Position numbers and translations under genes: made by a program. A DNA stretch of 64,000 nt. It comes from Gracilariopsis chorda (lineage: Eukaryota > Rhodophyta > Florideophyceae > Gracilariales > Gracilariaceae). Within the stretch, counting starts at the first letter, position 1; every line of letters starts with the position of its first letter. A model generated the notes under the pieces. The model saw nothing but the letters and a program-made list of their open reading frames with translations. It was not told where the DNA came from and did no database searches. The stretch lies in the NCBI GenBank assembly GCA_003194525.1, contig NBIV01000082.1, positions 124,001-188,000 on the forward strand, read 5' to 3'. Shown piece by piece: positions 31,901 to 42,253 of the stretch.

Positions 31901-34900
31901 CTGTGAAGCACTCCCTCGCCTTCCTGGAGAATCCTTTGTAAGAGCTATTCCAATTTGATAAGACTCTTGGCAAGCTTTCGCTAGCATAGCTAAAACAGAA
32001 GCACAGACCATGGGGCTGTACCCTGCCTTATATATCGAGGGATAGAAACCGTTGGCGAGAAAAACCAAAGTGGAAGCTGATATCAATGCACTTATTTCGC
32101 CGAAGATCAGAGCTGAGGCAGGTGCAACCACGACACCTGGGACTGCAATCCGTCCTGGTGGAACCGAGAGCAACATACTGTTCAAAACTGATGATACCTG
32201 CACAGCTCGTTGCATTTCTCGGAAGGAATCACCCATTCCATGTTCGGCCGCGTGATTCAGAGCTGACTTCCCGGAAATCTTGTGAAGTCCACGGGCATTG
32301 TGATGTACCGATTGGTTAGCACCTAGGTTTCCAATCTCGTCGCAAGTCCTCTTAAGTCCAGAGGCGTAAAATACAGCCTTCAAGGCGTATGATGCGGCTC
32401 CAGTCCCCGGTGCTGGCGTCAGTAAGCGAGCCAAAAGTCTACTTGACTTCACTGAGGTATCTCGTTTGAAGTTTGATATGATGAGGCTCCCGATAGTGTG
32501 AATTAATTTCCATCGATGAGCTTCTACGGAGTACTTCCTTCGGCTCCAGTACATTAAAACTTCTTCAATAGCAAACCATGTGATAATTGACTCCACCGCG
32601 CTTTCGGGAACTTCATCATTGCTCCACCAAATCGAATCATTTGTGATTTCTAACACTCTTATAGTGACATCGTAAGTACCAGTTTGTGACTCTACGCTCC
32701 GTATAAACCTACGAAGAAGAGCGGCCTTGTCTCTCGCAAAGCTCTTCATTAACAAACAGATGGCCTTTCTGTTCCCGATAGCCTGAAGTGCGTGCAGCAA
32801 AGTCTCCTTTAGTCCTGCGGGTATCTCTAGAGTTGCGAGGGCAGCCAATCGCATGGGTAGTTCTTTGCCAGCATCACCGAGTATGGGTAGCACACCCGAT
32901 TGAGCACTTACAGCTTCTGCGGCATGTGCTAGAACATCTATGATTCCACGCAGGGCTTCAGCTTCAGCGTTATCCAGTTCTTTTCGATTTCCAGACGGCG
33001 TCCTGGTCATCTGTCCGTGGATGTACGACATAGCATCAGAGGTCCGTTCCAAGGAGACAACTGGATGTCCCCCCTGACACAAGTACCGCAAAGCTGCAGC
33101 TGCATGTGTCGGTGACCCGTTCTTCAAGGAAGTATTTTTCAGAAGGACCAAAAAGCTTTCCAGTGCCTCTCGAAATGCTTGACCAACGCCACCAGACGCA
33201 TACGCATTCCTCATTGACGCATCCCATAAGTCTGTGACAGCGTCTCCGATCCTCGGTATGAAACCCAAATTGGCCTGGCCAATACCGACCCAGTACCTCA
33301 GTCCTCCGCCAATTGAATCGTTGGTCAGCTTTGACGGGGCTAGAGCAATTGCCCGTGCAACAAAAGTAGAAAGTGAAGCTATCAAGTTTTCTGATGTTGT
33401 AACATTTGATATGTTCTTCTGTTGACCACGATCTCCGCCGTCATTGGTCTCGATAGGCATCTGTTGCTTCACTGCCGGCGATAGCACGAACGAATCTCTG
33501 AAAGATGCTGGACGACCCGAGTTCCGTACAGAAGTCTGTTTCGGAGGTTTTGAGCCAAAAGAATAGCTTGCGGATGGTGCTTCCCTGCCCGGGTCGGCGG
33601 TGTTCGACCATAATATGCCTGCTCTTCCCTTCCTCCCAGATGTCTGATCAGAGTACTGGTTTGATAGAGAATAGTAGTTGTTTAGCCCTTGGCGATGCCT
33701 CAGCGCTGAGGCAGCATCGCCGCCTTCCAAAGAGGCATACGCTGCTTCCGAAGCTGCTGCATAGACTTCGTTTTGAGAGAATTGTATGACGGCTCCTACT
33801 AAATGACCAGCCTCTGCAATGTCAAGCGATAGGTCCTCAAGAACATCAGCATAAAGGTCCTGGTCAGGAGATAACGAGCCGCCTCTACTCTCGATCCAGC
33901 TTGATATATTCTGTGACATGAATGAGAGGGCCCCAGCATATGCGCTTGTTCTTAGGAAGGTTCCAACAGATTCTTCCTCATCCGGGCTTGCAACTGCCAG
34001 ACGGAAGACGGAAGCGACAAGTTCCGCAGCAGCGATACGTTTCGGCATACTCCGGACAGCTTTATCATCGTCTCCTACGGCTGGCATTCCATTTGTTCTA
34101 GGAATAAATGATAGGTCTTTCAGTAAGGTATTCACGCCCGTAAGTCCGGTCCTTGGGTCGTACATGTCGTGGTATCTTGAGCGATCAAGAGCAGTCATCC
34201 ATGCTAAAAGCAGAAGGTTGCAGACACCCTCAGCCTCAACCACTTCTCGGGAAACATTTTCCGAGAATGATGTTGGTAAGTCTTCTTGTTTTGCATCTTG
34301 TAGCGGTGGAATGGAGAAACCGATTCTTGACGGCTTCGAATGGCTCCGGTCTCGCTCGACCACTCGTGATAGAAACTGTTCTCCGGCATCGAGCAAGTGG
34401 CGAAGTGCGAGTGCTTCCGCACTAGTGAGCTGCACGGTGTAGGCCAACAAGAAAAGGGTTTCTGCCAAAAGTATATACTCACCATAGAATAAACCTCTTT
34501 GGTCCCGAGTTGAGGAAGGAATTGTCTTACTGGCTTCAAAGCCATCATATAGTCTCCTTGCAAGATTTGAGAACACTTGGTGTTCAACAACAAGAACGTC
34601 TCGTTCTCTCATAAGTAGAGACACAAAGTTCTCGTCGTTCGTGGGAATGGATGACGGCGTCAATAAGGCAGCTCGTATTACTTCTTGCAAGTACTGCACA
34701 TTCTGCCGCCGACGAAGAGCGTAAAGCTCTTTGGCAGCAGCTACAACATCGTGATCTGGCCGGTGAGAGGCTCGAGTACGAGCATCAAAAAGAAGAACCG
34801 CAGCGTCTAATTCGTTGACCTGAAGTTCGTCTGACAAAGCAATCGCAACAGAAACGAGATCTGCACCGAGACGTGTGACAGATTTGGTCGTGCTTCCATC

Positions 34901-35179
34901 TCCTAGCACGCTTTCTTCACCAAGAATGATACTGCCTTCACCAATGTTAGAAAGTCGGGAACGGTCTTCTGGGCTTGGCAGTTTGTCTGCGGATGGATCC
35001 AATGGGTAGGCTATTTGCGCCCGGCATGCCCGTAATTCTGCCAAGACTTCCACTTGAATCCCGTCCACAGAGGTGCGGGTTTCACTCACTGAAGCACTCT
35101 GAATTGCGGAGCATATTCTTTCCAAGTCCAAAACAGAACCTCTCTGTATAACTAGGTTCTCTGCGCCTGGCATTTTCAT
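28973..35179 (-). CDS. Very large helical protein, candidate scaffold nucleoporin (Nup205/Nup192 type)
   Basis: A single exon of 2,068 codons from ATG 35,179 (MKMPGAE; a second ATG follows two codons later). The protein is almost entirely alpha-helical with long Leu/Ala-rich helices and few charged linkers, the texture of an alpha-solenoid. Length (Nup205/Nup192 are about 1,700-2,000 aa) and local text support an inner-ring nucleoporin: near residues 215-270 YGEYILLAETLFLLAYTVQLTSAEA, a helix pair resembling Nup205/Nup188 N-terminal solenoids, and later a DLYADVLEDLSLDIAEAGHL segment. Such proteins bridge the nuclear pore inner ring to Nup93. I see no catalytic motif. The alternative is another giant HEAT/ARM scaffold; the nucleoporin call rests on fold style and size. 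Confidence 0.45.
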   Translation of the reverse strand: MKMPGAENLVIQRGSVLDLERICSAIQSASVSETRTSVDGIQVEVLAELRACRAQIAYPLDPSADKLPSPEDRSRLSNIGEGSIILGEESVLGDGSTTKSVTRLGADLVSVAIALSDELQVNELDAAVLLFDARTRASHRPDHDVVAAAKELYALRRRQNVQYLQEVIRAALLTPSSIPTNDENFVSLLMRERDVLVVEHQVFSNLARRLYDGFEASKTIPSSTRDQRGLFYGEYILLAETLFLLAYTVQLTSAEALALRHLLDAGEQFLSRVVERDRSHSKPSRIGFSIPPLQDAKQEDLPTSFSENVSREVVEAEGVCNLLLLAWMTALDRSRYHDMYDPRTGLTGVNTLLKDLSFIPRTNGMPAVGDDDKAVRSMPKRIAAAELVASVFRLAVASPDEEESVGTFLRTSAYAGALSFMSQNISSWIESRGGSLSPDQDLYADVLEDLSLDIAEAGHLVGAVIQFSQNEVYAAASEAAYASLEGGDAASALRHRQGLNNYYSLSNQYSDQTSGRKGRAGILWSNTADPGREAPSASYSFGSKPPKQTSVRNSGRPASFRDSFVLSPAVKQQMPIETNDGGDRGQQKNISNVTTSENLIASLSTFVARAIALAPSKLTNDSIGGGLRYWVGIGQANLGFIPRIGDAVTDLWDASMRNAYASGGVGQAFREALESFLVLLKNTSLKNGSPTHAAAALRYLCQGGHPVVSLERTSDAMSYIHGQMTRTPSGNRKELDNAEAEALRGIIDVLAHAAEAVSAQSGVLPILGDAGKELPMRLAALATLEIPAGLKETLLHALQAIGNRKAICLLMKSFARDKAALLRRFIRSVESQTGTYDVTIRVLEITNDSIWWSNDEVPESAVESIITWFAIEEVLMYWSRRKYSVEAHRWKLIHTIGSLIISNFKRDTSVKSSRLLARLLTPAPGTGAASYALKAVFYASGLKRTCDEIGNLGANQSVHHNARGLHKISGKSALNHAAEHGMGDSFREMQRAVQVSSVLNSMLLSVPPGRIAVPGVVVAPASALIFGEISALISASTLVFLANGFYPSIYKAGYSPMVCASVLAMLAKACQESYQIGIALTKDSPGRRGSASQFRSSLADLISQSSADLSDTNQSDANNYADQTPPLMHSALRIVEATLGIDGGGAPGLFLLGLQSDAYGRYTSAEYGVLGALLELVAGSLDTKHTLDAKTRATAATFLERLAANTTRYTSLSVLEHIREVGEENVGIRGSGFGDEMLFRILEAYGNSEPRNYIEGTNWSALAETMASCLRLSALHTRIFRKFELENIANSTRNRTNSSPNYGIPSSSQWESLSCLPSPLELLRTLSVITSSGELQCAFEGFRAWYLLFGTRVLAHEIHTGYSSVPLLLEIANVLLDAIASADSNRGLSTLVRKDGGEIAAAAVLLCVKRLRDCANSATQDTPNLIGDMQYGSLLNGIVRALSGTVGVGANAVRARTALYGAFIVCGPLSQRTGSEDVLSTSLGGRFGQRHVSGTEGIIAVACKDAISAPTPAARCAAITAVAVTTYLDPTRAVPALGSQNRLNRVIQYSLLNSDVQNAIIQAYASYQVSKLYEYNSDHAAVASVDSTLSLIHAVAASGHGAGVLADSGCVEALKCVLKVLGQQESQGFSKLFNDVSQESENTASKTNEDVRLLDRRGRAGTVPENRDSMIDVDVSHGAIADKHHETPKSLSSLLVALTKTLGAVVCCGGPSVQDAAVLALNEGMTVYMDILRNGRIAKKDQLEVASSLGMILSRIPEHALESATVGSLLRLCLASLLPAILPATSKTLRPGASSSLFSVGINLVKPVNTREARRLHVAHPEGGSLHERDIIAARAVCLKNVLAALRDPDHVLHLFIPQISGDLSSDQARSSRKGFSVPNVMGKLSDVLRLCKASLQEFQRSTSESIVMERSAAGDTGSALSTKKLQVISAFCREQYKVDAEPNKPLVMQECLKKAVAVADEHSDVCFRSFESCLLVLREYIRCAQETSQGRTRRDQAPSGIGGKEDTDLSSPGMGFEEAQRLLEDAAGTIVPLCKDIEGLQDNAWSGRDPSFAKQVCRQIRTGCSVR

Positions 35180-35597
35180 ATAAAGGTTGAAAGCCGCGGT
35201 ACTCTTTGTAAGGTTGGGTTACATGTAAACGGATCTACACACAGAGGTTTGGTAAGGAACGGCGGTAATCAGCACTTTGTCATCAAGTTCTGCAAACTTC
35301 AGTACGTATGTTTAGAGTGTATATGGTGTCCGGAATGAAACCAAATTCAGTGCGAATAACAGAGGCGGCAGGTATCATATGCTCATATGGAGAAGGAAAG
35401 AAGCGCTCGTCCGATGTTATTTCAAAGGGGAATACCGGTATCTTGTGGAACATCGACGCACTTCGAAGCCGCATGCCAAGGGAAGGATCAAAGAACAATC
35501 CCGCCAAATAATGAAAGGCACTCCTGTTCAAAAAAAAAAGGGACTACAGTATTAATTTACTATCCTTGGTACCGTTTAAATATACTACTTCTTCTGA
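35180..35597. other. Promoter region of the 2,068-codon gene
   Basis: About 420 bp between the gene's start codon and the left end of the Harbinger transposon. No TATA box is obvious. A run of ten A lies at 35,530-35,539. The transposon insertion has probably truncated or moved the distal promoter. Confidence 0.4.
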
Positions 35598-35618
35598 GGG
35601 CCGTTCTAAACAAGCCTG
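35598..35618 (+). repeat. Harbinger left terminal inverted repeat
   Basis: 21 bp, identical to the reverse complement of 44,054-44,074. TGA target duplication immediately outside. Confidence 0.93.
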
Positions 35619-35727
35619 ATCTGCTCATGTTCTGATCGGGTTTTATTGAAAGTTTTTTTATTTTCTTCTGTAAGCGCATAATCTTACGCGCCCTATGCCC
35701 GACGCCGGTCCACTTTGAGATGACCCG

Positions 35728-35903
35728 GCAAACACTAGCACCGCAGTCGAAAATCTCTGCATCCCCCTTGCCACGACGTCGCAAAACTCTGCACCTTTCT
35801 CTTGCCACGACTCTGCAAATCCATGCACATCTCTTGCTTCCCCTCCCAAATCCCTACACCGACCCTTTGCCACACATTCTCAAGTCTCTGCACCCCCGCA
35901 TAG
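35728..35903 (+). repeat. Subterminal tandem degenerate repeats of the Harbinger element
   Basis: About five head-to-tail units of 32-39 bp with the pattern CTTGCCACGAC...GCAAA-CTCTGCAC. Units vary at many positions but keep TTGC near the start and CTGCAC or CTACAC near the end. Placed 130 bp inside the left end, they are good candidates for binding sites of the transposase or its partner protein. Confidence 0.55.
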
Positions 35904-36094
35904 CCCACAATGTCCAGGATCGCAACCCCAAGCCTATTTTTCATGTCATATCCACGAACCACATCATAAGAAGACTGGAGCCAACAAACCAGATTGCATT
36001 CAACAGATGCTCTTGCATATCGAACCTTTCTCTCCGCGCATTGAATCCATCACTATAGGTGCAACCCTTATCCTTCTTTTTTATCGTTTACAAG

Positions 36095-37366
36095 ATGGAG
36101 TTGCAACCTCTCTTTGAGTTGCAAAACTCGCAGTCGATGATCGAAGAGTTTGCTGCTGCTTCTTGTGAGGTCGTAGTAGGACATATTGCTACCCACAATA
36201 ATCAGAAAAGGAAAGCTAATGTCATGCATATGCCGTTTCCCCTACGGAAGGACATAACCTTCGATGGTATTGCTGCAATACTGAACGAGCGATGCTTCAA
36301 ACGCGCATTCCGGGTAAGTAGAGATTCTTTTTATCGTCTTCTGGATTATGTCAAACCATCAATATCTAAGGACACTAGCATGGGGACACGTTCTGATAGA
36401 ACTACAGTTCGGGCCGATATTCGGCTCGGAATTACCTTACGGATGCTACCTGGTGCTAGTTATCTTGATGTAATGATGTGCTTCAGAGTAGGCGCATCTA
36501 CGGTGTACGAAATATTTCATGACACATGTCTGGAGCTTATGAAGGTGATGAAGCTACCAGGACTTCCAACCTCATTTCAAGGGCTCCACAAGCTCTCTCA
36601 GAGTTTTAAGTACTCTCGGTCTTCACCAAGTCCTTTTTCCGGATGCATTGGAGCACTGGACGGAATTTCAGTTCGCATTAGAAAGCCCGCACGATATCTT
36701 AACCCAGCAGCGTTTTACTGTCGAAAAGGATTTTATGCCCTTCCTGTGCAGGCTTTGGTAGATGGATCTTACCGTTTCCTCAGCTATTCAGCGCGATTTG
36801 TGGGCTCAACACATGATGCTCTCGCCCATGCAGTGTCCAGCCTTGGTAAGTTTTTGGAGAAACATGGATTACGTTCTGAGTTTTGGATCGTGGGTGATGA
36901 GGCATACGTATGTACAGAAAGCCTTATCACCCCGATACCTCTTTCCCAACTGGTAGGTCCATATGAAGATGCATTCAATTTCTACTTATCATCGTTAAGG
37001 ATTCATGTAGAGCAGGCGTTCGGAATGCTTGTGGCTAGATGGCGAATCTTACAGAACACGCTCCAGTACTCTGTCTACATCAGCGCACGGATCATATGCC
37101 TGTGCATGAAATTGCACAACTTTTGTTTAGAAAATGGGGAGCAAACTGTAACGGGATTACGGCAGGAAGAAAAGGTTCAATGCGAGATTGAAATACAGGA
37201 CTGGTATGCTTGTTGTGAAGAGGACAACAACATGCAAGTGCTGCAGCACAACCATGGCCGGACCCAAGGTGTCTCGAGAAAAAGGGAAGAACTGGTATCG
37301 ATTATTCGCCAAAAAGAACTCCGCCGCCCCTCCCTCTATGGTGTCCCGCAAGATGAAAGGGAATAA
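36095..37366 (+). CDS. PIF/Harbinger transposase (DDE_Tnp_4), 423 aa
   Basis: Cut-and-paste transposase of the Harbinger/HARBI1 family, acting on the element's terminal repeats in the nucleus. I start at ATG 36,095; the frame is open 12 codons earlier but without an ATG. Residues 65-175 form the helical N-terminal region (SRDSFYRLLDYV, then LRMLPGASYLDVMMCFRVGASTVY, a helix-turn-helix-like segment). The RNase H-fold core follows with all three acidic residues: D189 in CIGALDGISV, D268 in IVGDEAY, and E306 in RIHVEQAFGML, followed by RWRIL. Length and spacing are normal and there is no internal stop. It lies at the left end of its element, convergent with the second gene at 42,254. A basic C-terminal tail (VSRKREELVSIIRQ) may help DNA binding. 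Confidence 0.93.
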   Translation: MELQPLFELQNSQSMIEEFAAASCEVVVGHIATHNNQKRKANVMHMPFPLRKDITFDGIAAILNERCFKRAFRVSRDSFYRLLDYVKPSISKDTSMGTRSDRTTVRADIRLGITLRMLPGASYLDVMMCFRVGASTVYEIFHDTCLELMKVMKLPGLPTSFQGLHKLSQSFKYSRSSPSPFSGCIGALDGISVRIRKPARYLNPAAFYCRKGFYALPVQALVDGSYRFLSYSARFVGSTHDALAHAVSSLGKFLEKHGLRSEFWIVGDEAYVCTESLITPIPLSQLVGPYEDAFNFYLSSLRIHVEQAFGMLVARWRILQNTLQYSVYISARIICLCMKLHNFCLENGEQTVTGLRQEEKVQCEIEIQDWYACCEEDNNMQVLQHNHGRTQGVSRKREELVSIIRQKELRRPSLYGVPQDERE

Positions 37367-37642
37367 ACGATCAATGGCACACCACGGCGAACATATACTC
37401 TCACTATAACTGCCCTCCACTCACGATAGTGCGCGAACAATACGTTCTCCGATCCCCCACCGAACATCCCCTCCTCGATGTCGCATGCCAGCAACCGCCG
37501 CGCGATGACAACGCCGCCCCCCTGTCGTCCACGGAATCCACGGCAGTGTAGACAACTTCAATGAATACCTGGGATGGCATGTTAGAAGCGTTCAGCGGGA
37601 GTCATTCACCCTTTTTTCGTTTTATTACAAAGCCTCACTCCC
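37367..37642. other. Spacer between transposase and MOT1 copy
   Basis: 276 bp, C-rich, with no gene. It includes the 3' end of the transposase transcript and the junction with the captured host gene, whose exact boundary cannot be fixed here. Confidence 0.4.
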
Positions 37643-40600
37643 ATGTTAGATCCGTGGATGCATGCAGCATCTCAAGAGACGAGAGCGGAAGCAGCGTCAG
37701 GTCTCGATATCCAAAAAACAAAAGTTAGGAATTTGGCAATGGCAAATCGGAGGAAGGCAGCAGCGGCCAGACAAGCTGCAAAACTGAAGGCTTCGGAGGG
37801 GAGCCGAAGCCTTATTTCTCAAACAGTTCAAGATGGGGACTCCGCTTCCGCCGTCGAAGGACGTTATGATTTTTCTGTCATACACCAGAAGGTTGCCGCT
37901 GCCATTGGGTCCCTAGCTGCAAGATGGCCATCCGATGAGCTTTCCCTTCTGTCGGTTTTAGGAAAGTATCTACGGAGTGAGTTTTTCAGGGCTAGACAAC
38001 TCGCTTGTCAAATATGTGAAGTATGGGCTCTGAAGCCCTAGGATGCCTTATATGTACTACCAGACGAAATAGCTGCATCTATAAGAACGCTTTTGTCACC
38101 TAATGCGAATACGCTGTTCTCACTCTTCTATCTCCGATGCGTTTTCGATGGCATATCCATCTGGGGATGGCAGCTTATGGCTACTCCTCTGTTTTCTTAG
38201 TGAGGAGTGATGCGGACAACCCTCTGTATCTCCATGTACCGGTTCGACATCCTCATCCCAATGTTTGTGAAGTCAGTAGTAGCGCATGTCGATTCGAAGA
38301 AACTAACTAAGTCTTAGCCCCATATCCTTCATCCAGGAGAGGCATAATATCAGATGCATTCAAAGTGATCTGCTGTTACGATAATCGGGGAGTTGAATCT
38401 TTGGACGGACCGTCTCCTGATACCGTACGCATCGCACCGGCTTGAACAGAACCATGTTTTACATGTTGTTGCGCAGAACCAAGGTTCACGTATTTCTTGA
38501 TTCAACTTTGCTCTGTTCAGTTGTTACAAACCATCTCAAAATGGAAGCATGGTGCACAAAGCAAACCCTTATCCGCAATTGATCCTCTGAGTTTCTGATA
38601 CACTAACTCGCGCATTTTTCTCCTCCTTGGCGGGATCCACTGCTTGTGCAGTGTTCACCGTCATACGTGGGCATCCTGGCCTCATCAGACGGGTCCAACT
38701 TTGCAACGAAGCTACTCACGCCAAACGAAATGAAAACAGCGAGTGGATCTCCAGTGAAGGCCGAAGGTTTTGAACCAATCGTCGAGAAGAGCCGTGAGAG
38801 TTTTTCGGAGAGGAGGCAGAACCGATTATAACTACGAGAAAATGATCTCGGGAGCTTGGCTTCCTTGAACGCTTGAGAGTTTCTCCAACCAAGATAGATC
38901 TATCCGGATTCTTCCATGGGGCGTTCTGAGCACACAAGTATAAGCGCTCAAGCACTTCTTTGTGCAGAAACTTCTATTCCACTACAAAACAGGATAACCC
39001 AAGTCCAGTCAGACTCCTGTTCGAGCCATTCCAGTTTGCTGCGATTAGAAGGTGCGATGAATAGATAGGTATGTCGGCGGTTCCTCTGTTCTCGGACACA
39101 AACACGTTCTTAGAAGCTATTCCCACCAGTCTGAACGCCTTTAGGAAGGACATTTTGAAGCTCAAGGATAACTGACAAGAGGGTAAGCGCTATGTTGGGA
39201 AGTCCAATCTCGCCCATGCTGCTTTCAAGGGTAACGAATTTTGGATAGACATGAACGATTTGAACTTGGGGAACACCTGGAAGGCGACCAACACGGACGT
39301 GAAGCATTCTGGGATGCAGAAACGGCAACTTGAGCCTATCTCGGCTCTCCGAATGCGACTGAGTCAGTCCATTACATATCTGGAGAGTCGCGAGGAAGAT
39401 CTCACCATCTCCACCTCTGTATGCGCCGTAGCAGCCATCGTGGTGGCTAGCGGTATTCCCCTGCCTCCTAAAGTTGGCCTTTACATCAAATTGTTGATGG
39501 CTGCACTGCGAAAGGCTTACAATAGGCATGTCCAGACTCATGCCACGGACTCAATCGCAAGACTAGCTCTCCGTCTAGCTGCACGTGATGTGAAAAAGGC
39601 GATTGATCTTATGATCAAAACCTGATCAAGTACGCGACAGCGGAACAAGAAACAAGAGATGAGAAGATTATGGCATCCATGATTTCATCCGCCAGATACA
39701 AGCTGTCACCGGGGGCACTTGTAAAGCGGGGAGCATTGTATGCATTTCGTGCCTTCTGTGTGCAATTCAATGGGCATTAGTTTTCAACTCTATCTTCATT
39801 ATGGAGTCGCATAAGTGGTCCTTTGAGCGCATGCCCAACCAAGGTACAGATCCAGGAAGTGGTAGACGCGTTAAAACTACTACGTGCAGTGGTTTTGCAT
39901 GCTAGTCAGGACCTTCATTCAACCATCATTGATCTTATATCTCCGATTATCAGGATATGTGCATCACCACATGAAGATTATGTGTATCACGCACCGCTCT
40001 TTCTAGCCGATGCTGTCACAACTATGCCAGGGCAAGGAATGCAGATATTCGTGTCAGCTCTTGTTCCATTACGCTCGGAGATCGAGCAAGACAAGGATGC
40101 CGACCGTTTTGCTCGTCGACGCGCAGCAAAGGCGCTACGGGCGGTTGTTGACTGCCTTGGTACAAAAATAATTCCATACTCAGCGTTTCTCATAGTCCCC
40201 ATGATGACTAGAATGGTTGATGAAGATGAGATCGTTCGAGAAGCAGCTGCATGGGTGTTTGGAACTTTGGTCCGTCTGATGCGTTTGGAAGGAAGCACTC
40301 CAGACGATCCCATGATGAGTGAATCAATGTCTTGAGAACGAGAAGAAGCACGGAGCGTTCTTGGACAATTATTGGGAAGCGAACGTCGCCAACATTATGA
40401 AATACCTGGGTCTATTGGTGATGACGTACGACTGCGAAAATATCAGCAGGATTGCCTTGACTGGCTAGCATTTCTTAATAAGTACGGTTCGCACCGTGCT
40501 TTTTCTGATGAGATGGGGCTTTTAAAGACTCTTATGACGCTTTGCATACTCACGGGCGACTATGCTACAAATATGAAGAACGATTGGCATCTGCCATCCC

Positions 40601-41824
40601 TACTCGTTTGTCCGAACACAATCCTGGCTCACTGGGTACAAGAAGGGAACAGAGTAATCGGCCATGTTCTACGAAGCGTCATTCACTGCGCTGGGCTTTC
40701 CAAAGCACGGTCACGTATACGAAGCCGAAGCGTACTAAGATATGCCTCTATAATAGCTACAAGCTATGAAATTCTGAGCATGTTCTTCGATAATTTAAGC
40801 ACATCCGTTGTAATTACGTCGTTCTTGACGAACGCCATGTGATCAAGAATGCGAAAACCAAGGGAACCAGGGCAGTTCGAAGCCTATCCTCAAATCACAG
40901 ATTGACACTAACAGTAACCCCTATCCAGAATTCGGTCATCAAGCTTTGGGCTATGTTCGGTTTTCTCATGCCCGGTTTTCCGGGTATTCAGAAGAACTTC
41001 AAAGACACGTATGCAAAACCGACAATGGCTGCAAGAGAAGAGAAATGTAGCGAGGCAGATCAGGAAAAAGGAATGGCAGCAGCAGAATCGCTTCACAGGC
41101 AAGTGCTACCGTTTGCTCTACGACGGTTGAAGGATGAAGTATTGTCGAAACTGCCGCCAAGGATTATGCAAGACTACTAATGCAATATAACACCAATTCA
41201 GTTTCGACTGTACGAGGACTTTGCATCAGATGCTCTAACAATCCCAAGGTCAAATCGAACTCGACACAGAAAGGGGCGGAGAAGGAATCCAAAAGTCACG
41301 TGTTCCGAGCACTATCCTATCTTCGTCGTCTATGCAGCCTTCCGAAGCTTGTCCTTTCTCCGAGACATCCTGAGTATCACTCGGTTCACGACGCTGTGCA
41401 TCGCCAAGGCCAATAAATCGATGATATAGAATCGAGTGCGAAGCTACTTGGACTAAGAAATATTCTACAGGAGTGCAGTATTGGCCTAGATGAAACAGTG
41501 ATTAGGGACTCGTAAGGACATCGAGTTCTCATCTTTGCTCAGCTAAAGCAAATGCTTGACATTGTTGAGAAGGACCTCTTTGATATCTATATCCCAAATG
41601 CTGTTGTGAAGCGAGGGAACTCCAATTTTCAATCCATGAACACGGAAGACTTGCTAGACTTGTTCAATGCAGATAGTGCTGAGGCCTCATCCACCAACGC
41701 CTCATCGCTTGATATCAGTGTCGGAACTGGAAAGGGCATGAAGGCTGCTTTGGCAGGGCTTGGGTAACGGTGGGAAGAAAAGCAATACGAGGATGAGTAC
41801 AACATGGACAATTTTTTTTGCTAG
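37643..41824 (+). pseudogene. MOT1: Decayed MOT1/BTAF1 (SNF2-family ATPase) gene copy inside the transposon
   Basis: MOT1/BTAF1 removes TATA-binding protein from DNA. Blocks appear in family order: a middle region (37,643-38,041), HEAT-like repeats (39,251-39,625 and 39,823-40,335, with FARRRAAKALRAVVDCLGTKIIP), the SNF2 ATPase (40,372-41,180: RKYQQDCLDWLAFLNKYGSH, VCPNTILAHW, LTVTPIQNSV, FALRRLKDEVLSKLPPRI) and the C-terminal tail (41,600-41,824, ending YEDEYNMDNF). It is broken. Stops end several blocks (38,039; 39,623; 40,333), there are frame shifts near 40,800-40,850 and after 41,180, and TAA at 41,765 interrupts the tail. Motif I reads GLLKT instead of GLGKT, the DExH box reads DERH, and the helicase C-terminal lobe is missing between about 41,600 and 41,610. 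No introns are visible. The N-terminal third of the gene is absent. Confidence 0.88.
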
Positions 41825-42253
41825 GATGGGCACATCAGGTAGTACGTGATTTGTTGATTCGGAGCCTTGGTGGAAAAGTAGGCACATTCTAGAGAAGCGT
41901 ACTAACTGATTTCCTGCTGCCATTTGCACAACGGCTTTTTCGTATGTGGGAGACATGAGCTGCAGCAACTATGATGGTAGCAGTCGTGCGGTTTATGTTT
42001 GTCTTTAGTACACGGTAAGGGCGTCCATCGTATCGCGATAGTTCAACCAATTTACTTCGTATACCACTAAGATAAAGATTGCGGCCCGCCTCCACCCGGC
42101 GCTAAACGCCTCCGCAATTTCGATGAGTAAGATTAAGCCAAGCAGTTATCAAGAAATCCCACCAGCACCCGGCTCCATGAGCCGATGAAAGATTCTGTAG
42201 GATAGAAACAAAGAGAGCAAAGTTCGTAGTCCTTGTTAGTAAATGTTCATCGA
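41825..42253. other. Spacer between MOT1 copy and second Harbinger gene
   Basis: About 430 bp without a credible gene. It contains the 3' junction of the captured sequence and the 3' flank of the minus-strand 499-codon gene. Confidence 0.4.

Noticed and set aside
28973-34442. Several plus-strand frames of 60-170 codons inside the large minus-strand gene
   Set aside because: They are shadows of the 2,068-codon frame: no domain, no good start codon, and codon positions mirror the opposite strand.
35530-35539. Poly-A run near the Nup-like gene start as a LINE or retrocopy tail
   Set aside because: No retrocopy or target duplication adjoins it; it lies in the promoter region of a long intact gene.
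38646-39250. Short frames between MOT1 blocks as separate genes
   Set aside because: They lie inside the decayed MOT1 copy, and their order and strand fit eroded parts of the same gene.
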